From Acidobacteriota bacterium (GTDB lineage Bacteria > Acidobacteriota > Thermoanaerobaculia > Multivoradales > JAHEKO01): a stretch of 5,015 nucleotides of DNA. A program made the position numbers and the translations under genes. The stretch is taken from NCBI GenBank assembly GCA_006227875.1, contig SBFI01000130.1:1-5015 (forward strand), written 5' to 3'. Positions within the stretch are counted from its first letter, which is position 1; each line of letters opens with the position of its first letter. The notes beneath the pieces are model-generated. The model had not been told where the DNA came from, did not search any database, and was given only the letters and a program-made list of their open reading frames with translations. Positions 1 to 5,015 of this stretch are shown piece by piece.

Positions 1-286
1 CCCCGAGCTCCACGCGGCCCAGCCGCGAGCCCAGATCTTCATGAATCCCGCCGACGCCGCCGCCCGAGGCCTCGCACGCAACGACGTGGCCCTGATCGAG
101 TCACGTCGTGGTGAGGTTCGAGCGGTTGTCGAGATCGGCAGCCGCAATCGGCTGCCGAAGGGCATGGTCTTCGTCCCTTGGTTTGATGAGAGCGTCCCGA
201 TCAACAAGCTGACTCTTGACGCCACATGTCCGATCTCGAAGGAGACGGACTTCAAAAAATGCGCGGTCCGGGTCTCGAAGGCCTGA
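1..286 (+). CDS. napA: Periplasmic nitrate reductase catalytic subunit NapA, C-terminal end (partial)
   Basis: Only the last 94 codons are present; the reading frame enters at base 2 and stops with TGA at 284-286. NapA is the Mo-bis-MGD and 4Fe-4S enzyme that reduces nitrate to nitrite in the periplasm. The visible part is the C-terminal beta-barrel domain of the molybdopterin oxidoreductase family, which packs over the pterin cofactor. Seen directly: an opening PELHAAQPRAQIFMNPADAA segment, then GLARNDVALIESRRGEV, FVPWFDE, NKLTLDA and the ending SKETDFKKCAVRV. The NKLTLDA to SKETDFKKCAV stretch is characteristic of NapA and separates it from formate dehydrogenases and NarB-type assimilatory enzymes. 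The iron-sulfur motif and Mo ligand lie upstream of the window. napB follows after 14 nt, almost certainly in the same transcript. The family call is firm; completeness of the gene cannot be judged. Confidence 0.93.
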   Translation, partial: PELHAAQPRAQIFMNPADAAARGLARNDVALIESRRGEVRAVVEIGSRNRLPKGMVFVPWFDESVPINKLTLDATCPISKETDFKKCAVRVSKA

Positions 287-288
287 GC

Positions 289-294
289 GGGAGG
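289..294 (+). promoter_or_regulatory. Shine-Dalgarno site of napB
   Basis: GGGAGG lies 6 nt before the ATG at 301, directly after the napA stop codon. This near-consensus site decides the napB start. The same frame has an upstream ATG at 226, but that start would overlap napA and put 25 polar residues in front of the signal peptide. Confidence 0.75.
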
Positions 295-300
295 TTGGCG

Positions 301-783
301 ATGAAAAATGCACTGCTCGCGCTGCCCATTCTGATCCTGGTCCTGAGCTGTACAAGCGGCAGTCCACCTCCGGCGGCAGATACCTCCGCGGTTGCGACGC
401 CGTCGATACCAGACTCCGAGGTCGGCCTCGCCCCCGGCTCGGCTTTCGATCAGCCGCCGCAGGCGCCAATCACTTTCAACTCGGTTGACCCGGGCGAGAG
501 CGAGCTCAGGCCGAGACCGAATGACGAATTTCCGCCCGTCATCCCGCACTCGATTGTGGATCTGGAGACCATCACCTTGAGTGAGAACTCCTGTCTCGAA
601 TGTCACGACGCGGCGGTCGCAATGGACATGGGAGCGGTCGCAGTTCCGGCGAGCCACCGGGTGGATCTGCGGAGATCGGCCGATGTCACGGGAGATGAAG
701 TGGTGGGGTCGCGCTGGGTCTGTACCAGTTGCCACGTCGCCCAGACCGAAAGCACGGAACTGGTTGCGAACAGGACGCCGTGA
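301..783 (+). CDS. napB: Periplasmic nitrate reductase electron-transfer subunit NapB (di-heme cytochrome c), putative lipoprotein
   Basis: This 160-residue protein matches the NapB family, the small di-heme cytochrome c that passes electrons to NapA. Two CXXCH heme-attachment motifs are visible: CLECH at 98-102 and CTSCH at 141-145. The family's distal histidine ligands appear in PPVIPHS (His83) and PASHR (His119), consistent with two bis-His hemes. The RWVCTSCHVAQTE stretch is typical of NapB. Residues 1-16 form a short hydrophobic signal segment ending VLSC, which looks like a lipobox with Cys17 as the lipidated residue. A Pro/Ala/Ser-rich linker of about 35 residues follows. Most NapB proteins have a cleaved Sec signal and are soluble, so membrane anchoring here is an inference. 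The C-terminus stops about 15 residues after the second heme motif, slightly short for the family. The ATG at 301 was chosen for its Shine-Dalgarno and the signal peptide. The gene is probably cotranscribed with napA. Confidence 0.93.
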   Translation: MKNALLALPILILVLSCTSGSPPPAADTSAVATPSIPDSEVGLAPGSAFDQPPQAPITFNSVDPGESELRPRPNDEFPPVIPHSIVDLETITLSENSCLECHDAAVAMDMGAVAVPASHRVDLRRSADVTGDEVVGSRWVCTSCHVAQTESTELVANRTP

Positions 784-797
784 TCCGTCAGCCGGAA

Positions 798-2234
798 TCA
801 GGCTGAAATGAGGAGCAGGGCGACGAGGTAGTAGATGCCGATGGCGATGATGTCGTCGATCGTCGTCACCAGGGGGCCGGCGGCAATGGCGGGGTCGATC
901 TTGACCAGCCGGAAGAAGTACGGCACGAGCACGCCCATCAGGGCCGAGGCGATGATCGCCACCACCATTGACACCGCGACGGTGACCGACAGCATGGGAT
1001 CGCCGTGCCAGACAATGGCAACGACCCCCGAGAGCACGCCGCAGGCAACGCCCATCAGGCTACTGATGACCAGCTCCTTGAAGAGGAACCGCCCGAGGTT
1101 GTGGAAGTCGACGCGGCCGGTCGCGAAGCCGCGAACGACGATGGTCGAGGACTGGGAGCCGACATTGCCGCCCATGGCGCCGATCACGGGAATGAAGGGC
1201 ACCAGCGCGATCATCTCCGGAAACGACATCTGGAAGGCCCACACCAGCAAAGCCGGGACCGTCAGACCGGCAAGGGTCGCGAGGAGCCAGGGCAGCCTCA
1301 CACCGGCGATCTTGAGCACCTGGTCGGTGTAGACGAGCTCCGGTTCCTGGGTCGTCGCACCGGCCATGTGCATGATGTCCTCGTCCGCCTCTTCCTCGAG
1401 GACGTCGGCCGCATCGTCGTGCAGGATGCGGCCGAGGAGCCGTCCGCGCTCATCGACCACCGGCAGCGCCACCAGATCGTAGCGCTGGAACATCTGCGCC
1501 ACGTTCTCCTGGTCGACCTCGGGGTGAACCATGTGCACATTGCGCTTCACCAGCTCGCTGATCGCCCGGTCGGGCGGCGCCAGCAGCAGAGCCCCCAGGT
1601 TGAGCACTCCGACCAGGCGCTGCTCGTCATCGATGACGTAGACGAAGTGAAAGGTGCTGACTTCCTCGGCGTTGGCCCGCACAGCATCGATGGTCTGGTC
1701 GACGGTGGCGGTCTCGGGCACCGAGACGAGCTCCACCTGCATGAGGCCGCCGGCCGTATCCTCCGGGTATTTGAGGAGAGTTTCGACCTCGTGGCGATCC
1801 TCCTCCGGTAGCGCTTCGATGAGGTCCCTGGCCAGCGGTTCCGGAAGGTCGGCGAGGACGTCGGCCGCGTCGTCCGACGCCATCTCCTCGATCGCCTCGG
1901 TCAGCTGAGCGGGTTTGAGGTGTTCGGCGAGATCATCGCGGAGGTGGTCGGAGAGCTCCTCCATGAGGTCGGAGACCCTGGCGATGCTGAGACGCGAAAC
2001 GATCTGTGGCCAATGAGCTTTGGGAAGGACGCCGAAGAGGGCCGCCAGGTCGGCGGGGTGGAGCATCGAGATGAACCGGTCGAGGGCCTCGAGGTCGCCG
2101 CTCTCGACCAGGTCCTCGAGGTCATGCACCGGGTCGCTGAGGCCCTCCTCGAGAGGATCCACCGACACCATCTCCTCCGGTTCCACCTCGTGGCCCGGGA
2201 GAACAGTGTCGATATCCGGCTGGCGCTCAGTCAT
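798..2234 (-). CDS. mgtE: MgtE-family magnesium channel/transporter
   Basis: This 478-residue protein has the full MgtE layout. A short acidic leader (1-38) precedes the helical MgtE N domain (about 40-160). A CBS pair follows (about 163-290), ending in the acidic DDAADVLEEEADEDIMHMAG stretch that leads into the membrane part. The last domain (about 310-478) has five predicted membrane helices, near 313-335, 341-365, 385-409, 414-440 and 453-477. MgtE is a homodimeric Mg2+ channel in the inner membrane. Its cytosolic N and CBS domains bind Mg2+ and close the pore when internal Mg2+ is high. Pore signatures are present: PVIGAMGGNVGSQSS at 349-363 and DPAIAAGPLVTTIDD at 447-461, where Asp461 matches the conserved pore aspartate. 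The ATG is preceded by GGAG 6 nt upstream (plus-strand 2241-2244). The gene converges on napB and diverges from the RelA/SpoT-like gene, so it is probably a single-gene transcript. Length is normal and the gene looks intact. Confidence 0.95.
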   Translation of the reverse strand: MTERQPDIDTVLPGHEVEPEEMVSVDPLEEGLSDPVHDLEDLVESGDLEALDRFISMLHPADLAALFGVLPKAHWPQIVSRLSIARVSDLMEELSDHLRDDLAEHLKPAQLTEAIEEMASDDAADVLADLPEPLARDLIEALPEEDRHEVETLLKYPEDTAGGLMQVELVSVPETATVDQTIDAVRANAEEVSTFHFVYVIDDEQRLVGVLNLGALLLAPPDRAISELVKRNVHMVHPEVDQENVAQMFQRYDLVALPVVDERGRLLGRILHDDAADVLEEEADEDIMHMAGATTQEPELVYTDQVLKIAGVRLPWLLATLAGLTVPALLVWAFQMSFPEMIALVPFIPVIGAMGGNVGSQSSTIVVRGFATGRVDFHNLGRFLFKELVISSLMGVACGVLSGVVAIVWHGDPMLSVTVAVSMVVAIIASALMGVLVPYFFRLVKIDPAIAAGPLVTTIDDIIAIGIYYLVALLLISA

Positions 2235-2421
2235 GACCTGCTCCGATTTCGAATCCTACCTGACGCGCCCGAGCCTACCACCAACCCGGCAGTGCGCGGA
2301 ATAAGACTCGAGTGTCTCCGGCCCGGCAACCAGCTACACCAGCAATGCGGGCCCGGACGGGCTACCATGGTGGGTGGATTCGAGGATGCATCAGATCCTT
2401 GGATCTCGAGATCAATCAACC
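2235..2421. promoter_or_regulatory. Divergent intergenic region with clustered palindromes
   Basis: This 187-bp stretch separates mgtE (left, minus strand) from the RelA/SpoT-like gene (right, plus strand), so promoters for both should lie here. No convincing -35/-10 pair was found in either direction. The best mgtE-directed -10-like hexamer is TAGGAT (reverse complement of 2253-2258), without a good -35 at normal spacing. Several perfect palindromes are present: ACTCGAGT 2306-2313, CGGGCCCG 2348-2355, ACCATGGT 2364-2371, GATGCATC 2385-2392 and GATCTCGAGATC 2402-2413. The region is too short for a complete M-box Mg2+ riboswitch, and none was recognised. If the GTG at 2374 is the true start of the right-hand gene, the region ends at 2373. 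Confidence 0.5.
2385..2413. repeat. Run of adjacent palindromes before the RelA/SpoT-like gene
   Basis: Three inverted repeats lie end to end. They are GATGCATC (2385-2392), AGATCC-tt-GGATCT (2393-2406, 6-bp arms with a 2-nt centre) and the overlapping perfect 12-mer GATCTCGAGATC (2402-2413). The block ends 8 nt before the ATG at 2422. Such symmetry so close to a start could be a repressor operator, or a short alternative hairpin in the 5' leader. This is inference from symmetry only; no known operator was recognised. Confidence 0.4.
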
Positions 2422-3639
2422 ATGTACCTCTCCGGACTGACGCACTGCGACCGCCTCTTCGATGTCGCCACCAGGTGGTTGGCCGATCGGCTTGAATCGA
2501 CGGACGGCCGCATCGTGACCGAGATCTTCGCCTTCGAACGGGCCATCACCGCACCCACGGTGAGACGCTTCGTGGCCGATCTTTGCCGCACCTGCCATCG
2601 CGGCGACCTCTACATGGAACGGATCACGAGCAAGGACGAGGTGCGGTCGGCGATTGTCGCGGCCGCCTCACACCCTTCAACCCGGGTCGCCGAGCTCATC
2701 GACTGGTACCGGCAGCTGCCCGAGGAGTTCTTCCCGCGCACGCCCGTCCGCATGAGTCTGGTGACCCTGCGCAACGGAAGACTGACGGCGATTGTGCGCC
2801 GCAAGCGTATTCGACGCATCGCCGACAAGGTCTCGCGACGGGTTGCCGAGCAGCTCACCGGTGAAATCGTCGCCGTAGCCAGGGCGTTGGCTTCCAGCCG
2901 ACCTCGACCGATCGCAGGTGCCGAACGTGATATCGCCCCACCGAGCACCCCCGCCGCGGTCGGAGGCGCCGCCGAGCGTCTCGTGGCCGACCGCATCCGC
3001 TCGGGGCGGATCACTCTCGATCCGGAGAAAAACCGGGTTGACGACGTCATCGGTGTCAAGATCATCGGCAGCCCGGTCGAGCTCGAACGTGTCGAAGCTT
3101 CGCTCGACCATTTCGAATATACATTCGCCTCTCAGAGAGAGGTCAAAGCCGGCACCTACGAGGGCGTCCATTACCTGGTCGACCTCGAGTTACCGCCAAA
3201 CAAAACGATTTTGGCCAACATGGCCGGCATCGACTGGGCCTTTGCCGCCGGTCGCGGCCTGCGGATCGAAAGTCTCGACGAGAGCTTCAGAGCATACATC
3301 GAGAGCTGCCGCCGCACTTTTCGGGTCGAGCTCATTCTCACCACGTTTGACGACCTCGTGGAGTCTGAGTTCGGCGTCAGCATCCACGAACAGCGGATCC
3401 TCGACCAGCGCGACCTCGCCGACGACTTCGGTCGCATCGCCCGCAACGCTTCATCGATCATCGAGTACATGCTGCGCCTCGCGACCTCTCCGACGATCAC
3501 CATCGATCACATTCCGATCAAAATCTGGGGCCGTTACATCCGGGATACCCTCAACTACGCAATCGCGAGTCTGGGCGAGGGCGAACCCACAGAGTGGTTG
3601 GTGCCGGAAGAGCATCTCGAAGATCTCATGCAGCTGTAA
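2422..3639 (+). CDS. Uncharacterised protein with a divergent RelA/SpoT-like synthetase domain
   Basis: I do not recognise this 405-residue protein as a named family. Its second half (about 184-329) can be laid on the RelA/SpoT alarmone-synthetase fold. DVIGVKII (Asp208, Gly211) matches the D-x-x-G-[IV]-R motif, with Lys213 replacing Arg. TYEGVHYLVDLELP (Tyr246, His250) matches the GYxSLH guanine-stacking motif. VELILTTFDDLVESEFGVSIH (Glu303, Glu316, Gly318, His322) aligns without gaps to EVQIRT...AEYGIAAH. The usual Gln and Arg of the EVQIRT motif are Ile and Thr, so (p)ppGpp synthesis is uncertain. The first half is soluble, helix-like and unassigned, with a very basic stretch at 125-140 (VRRKRIRRIADKVSRR) and a Pro/Ala linker at 158-182. 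No signal peptide or membrane helix is seen. Start: ATG 2422 is preferred because third-position GC rises from 7/16 codons before it to 20/25 after it. GTG 2374 (421 residues) and ATG 2386 (417) are in frame, and the Shine-Dalgarno at 2422 is weak. A kinase gene follows after 41 nt. Confidence 0.8.
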   Translation: MYLSGLTHCDRLFDVATRWLADRLESTDGRIVTEIFAFERAITAPTVRRFVADLCRTCHRGDLYMERITSKDEVRSAIVAAASHPSTRVAELIDWYRQLPEEFFPRTPVRMSLVTLRNGRLTAIVRRKRIRRIADKVSRRVAEQLTGEIVAVARALASSRPRPIAGAERDIAPPSTPAAVGGAAERLVADRIRSGRITLDPEKNRVDDVIGVKIIGSPVELERVEASLDHFEYTFASQREVKAGTYEGVHYLVDLELPPNKTILANMAGIDWAFAAGRGLRIESLDESFRAYIESCRRTFRVELILTTFDDLVESEFGVSIHEQRILDQRDLADDFGRIARNASSIIEYMLRLATSPTITIDHIPIKIWGRYIRDTLNYAIASLGEGEPTEWLVPEEHLEDLMQL

Positions 3640-3663
3640 GACAGGGCTGCAAACGCGTACAAT
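3634..3663 (+). promoter_or_regulatory. Possible weak promoter upstream of the kinase gene
   Basis: TACAAT at 3658-3663 is one mismatch from the -10 consensus and lies 17 nt before the kinase ATG. The best -35 at 18-nt spacing, CTGTAA (3634-3639), matches only three of six positions and overlaps the stop codon of the preceding gene. The leader would be only about 10 nt. It may give the kinase its own transcription, but read-through from the upstream gene is equally likely. Confidence 0.2.
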
Positions 3664-3671
3664 TACTCAAC

Positions 3672-3675
3672 AGGA
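3672..3675 (+). promoter_or_regulatory. Shine-Dalgarno site of the kinase gene
   Basis: AGGA ends 5 nt before the ATG at 3681. It supports this start, which also places the glycine-rich loop at the usual distance from the N-terminus of PknB-type kinases. Confidence 0.6.
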
Positions 3676-3680
3676 CACTG

Positions 3681-5015
3681 ATGGAGATTGGATTGAAGGT
3701 CGGTCGCTACGAGATCGTCTCGCCGGTGGGCGAAGGCGGCATGGGCGAAGTGTGGCGGGCGACCGACACCAGTCTCGACCGTGAGGTGGCACTCAAAGTG
3801 CTGCCCGCGGCCTTCACCGAGGATATCGAGCGGCGGGCGCGTTTCGAGCGCGAGGCCAAGCTGCTCGCCTCACTCAACCATCCCAATATCGCAACCCTGT
3901 ACGGGCTCGAGGAGATCGAGGGCCAGCACCTGCTGGTCATGGAGTTCATCGAGGGTCAGGACCTCGCCGAGCGTCTCGCACGAGGCCCGATCGAGTGGAC
4001 CGAAATTCGAGACATCAGCATCCAAATCGCCCAGGCTCTCGCCGCAGCCCATGAGAGCGGCATCATTCACCGCGATCTCAAGCCCGCCAACGTCAGGCTT
4101 CGGTCTGATGGCACGGTCAAGGTCCTCGATTTCGGTCTCGCCAAGGCCCGCGAGCCGGTCGACAGCGGCGCCGACCTCACCCACTCTCCGACCCTGACCG
4201 GCCGCGCCACCACCGGAGGCGCGATCCTCGGCACCGTGGGTTACATGAGTCCCGAGCAGGCCCGTGGGCAAACGGTTGGCGGACAGACGGACATCTGGGC
4301 CTTCGGCTGCATGCTCTACGAGATGCTCACCGGTCGTCGGCTTTTCGACGGCAACACCGCCTCGGACGTCATCGCCGGAGTACTGCGTTCCGAGATCGAT
4401 CTCAAGGCTCTTCCCAATGACACGCCGCCCGCAGTTCTGCGTCTTCTCAGACGTTGTCTGCAGAGGGAGACAACCCGGCGGCTGCACGATTTCGGAGACG
4501 TCCTGCTCGAGCTCGAGGAGGAGGAACCGGAGCTGGTTCCCATGGCTGGCGCCAGCCGAGCCGTTCCCGTTCGGTTGGGCTGGGCTATCGCGGCGATTGC
4601 CTCCTCGGTGGCGTTATTCCTCGGTTGGCTGTACCTCGGTGCGGGCCGTCCCGACATCGTGATCCGGACCGAGATCGCACGGCCTGGCGCCGCCGAGTTC
4701 CGTTTTCAGGGCGACGTCGGTAGCCCACCGGTGATTGCCCCGGACGGCTCGGCGATCGTTTTCGGGGCCTCCGCCCCCGGGGAACCGGTCACTCTCTGGG
4801 TGCGATCGCTGCGCACCGGGGAGACGCGCCAGCTTGCGGGCACCGAGGGTGGCTTCGCACCCTTCTGGTCACCGGACGCACAGTCGATCGCCTTCTTCGA
4901 TTACTCGCACCTGAAGCGGTTGGACCTCGACGGCGGCTCGCCCTTGAACCTCTGTCCCGCCGGCAGCCTGGCGCGCGGCGGTGTGTGGACCGAGGACGAT
5001 CACATCATCTTCGCG
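3681..5015 (+). CDS. Membrane-anchored Ser/Thr protein kinase (PknB/Hanks type) with C-terminal TolB/WD40-like propeller (partial)
   Basis: The frame is open from ATG 3681 to the window end (445 codons) and continues beyond it. Residues about 10-275 are a complete kinase domain. Visible motifs are the glycine loop GEGGMGEVW (17-25), the VALK lysine (Lys39), the helix C glutamate in FEREAK (Glu58), HRDLKPAN (130-137, catalytic Asp132) and DFG (150-152). The activation segment is rich in Ser/Thr and ends GTVGYMSPEQ (184-193), followed by DIWAFG (204-209). All catalytic residues are present, so it should be active and able to autophosphorylate on the loop. An acidic linker leads to one membrane helix (about 299-320). 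From about 326 come short repeats such as PVIAPDGSAIVF, FWSPDAQSIAFF and VWTEDDHIIFA, with the spacing of TolB/WD40-type blades. The kinase should therefore be cytoplasmic and the propeller extracytoplasmic, where it may sense a ligand. The ligand and the protein targets are unknown. This architecture is common in Acidobacteriota. The RelA/SpoT-like gene ends 41 nt upstream on the same strand. Confidence 0.95.
   Translation, partial: MEIGLKVGRYEIVSPVGEGGMGEVWRATDTSLDREVALKVLPAAFTEDIERRARFEREAKLLASLNHPNIATLYGLEEIEGQHLLVMEFIEGQDLAERLARGPIEWTEIRDISIQIAQALAAAHESGIIHRDLKPANVRLRSDGTVKVLDFGLAKAREPVDSGADLTHSPTLTGRATTGGAILGTVGYMSPEQARGQTVGGQTDIWAFGCMLYEMLTGRRLFDGNTASDVIAGVLRSEIDLKALPNDTPPAVLRLLRRCLQRETTRRLHDFGDVLLELEEEEPELVPMAGASRAVPVRLGWAIAAIASSVALFLGWLYLGAGRPDIVIRTEIARPGAAEFRFQGDVGSPPVIAPDGSAIVFGASAPGEPVTLWVRSLRTGETRQLAGTEGGFAPFWSPDAQSIAFFDYSHLKRLDLDGGSPLNLCPAGSLARGGVWTEDDHIIFA

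Noticed and set aside
226..300. Extended N-terminus of NapB starting at ATG 226
   Set aside because: It would overlap napA by about 60 nt and bury the signal peptide behind 25 polar residues. The ATG at 301 has a strong Shine-Dalgarno.
788..806. Inverted repeat TCAGCC-ggaatca-GGCTGA between the napB and mgtE stop codons, as a bidirectional terminator
   Set aside because: The stem has only 6 bp, the loop contains the mgtE stop codon, and no T-run follows on either strand. It could be a weak terminator, but the evidence is too thin to annotate.
1005..1811. Long plus-strand open frame antisense to mgtE
   Set aside because: It lies wholly inside the well-supported mgtE gene, its product is rich in His, Asp, Glu and Arg without domain character, and such shadow frames are expected at high GC.
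2235..2373. M-box (ykoK) Mg2+ riboswitch upstream of mgtE
   Set aside because: The intergenic space is shorter than a typical M-box plus expression platform, and no conserved element was recognised.
2584..2598. CRTCH (CXXCH) heme-binding motif in the RelA/SpoT-like protein
   Set aside because: The protein has no signal peptide and looks cytoplasmic, and there is only a single motif. Heme attachment of the c type needs export, so the motif is probably coincidental.
2918..3784. Plus-strand open frame overlapping the RelA/SpoT-like gene and the kinase start
   Set aside because: Its product is dominated by Ser, Arg, Thr and Pro, as expected for an out-of-frame reading, and it spans two genes that have real motifs.
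3870..4487. Minus-strand open frame inside the kinase gene
   Set aside because: It is antisense to the kinase catalytic domain, which carries every expected motif in the plus frame.

Overview
The window is GC-rich bacterial DNA with tightly packed genes on both strands. It holds five protein-coding genes, two of them cut by the window edges. No RNA gene, CRISPR array, insertion sequence or prophage signature is visible. The host looks like a Gram-negative-type bacterium with a periplasm, because it has a periplasmic nitrate reductase. The kinase fused to a C-terminal propeller, with its HSPTLT and YMSPEQARG activation-segment style, is common in Acidobacteriota. That assignment is an inference from family habit, not a proof.

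Region 1 (1-783, + strand) is the end of a nap operon. It holds the last 94 codons of napA, the catalytic subunit of periplasmic nitrate reductase, and then a complete napB for the di-heme cytochrome c that feeds NapA. The two genes are 14 nt apart, with a strong Shine-Dalgarno in the gap. NapB carries a lipobox-like cysteine at the end of its signal peptide, so it may be membrane-anchored.

Region 2 (798-2234, - strand) is a complete mgtE-type Mg2+ channel/transporter gene. It converges on napB with only 14 nt between the stop codons.

Region 3 (2235-2421) is the only sizeable non-coding stretch. It lies between divergent mgtE and the next gene and is unusually rich in short perfect palindromes, including a 12-bp one just before the preferred start of the downstream gene.

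Region 4 (2422-5015, + strand) has two genes in a row, 41 nt apart. The first encodes an unfamiliar protein of about 405 residues. Its second half aligns by eye with the RelA/SpoT (alarmone synthetase) fold and keeps the D, Y, H and E landmark residues, but several other catalytic-site residues are changed. Its first half is unrecognised. The second gene is a Ser/Thr protein kinase of the PknB/Hanks type with one membrane helix and the start of a TolB/WD40-like propeller; it runs off the window. A nucleotide-signalling-like protein beside a receptor-like kinase is the most interesting part of the window, though nothing in the sequence proves a functional link.
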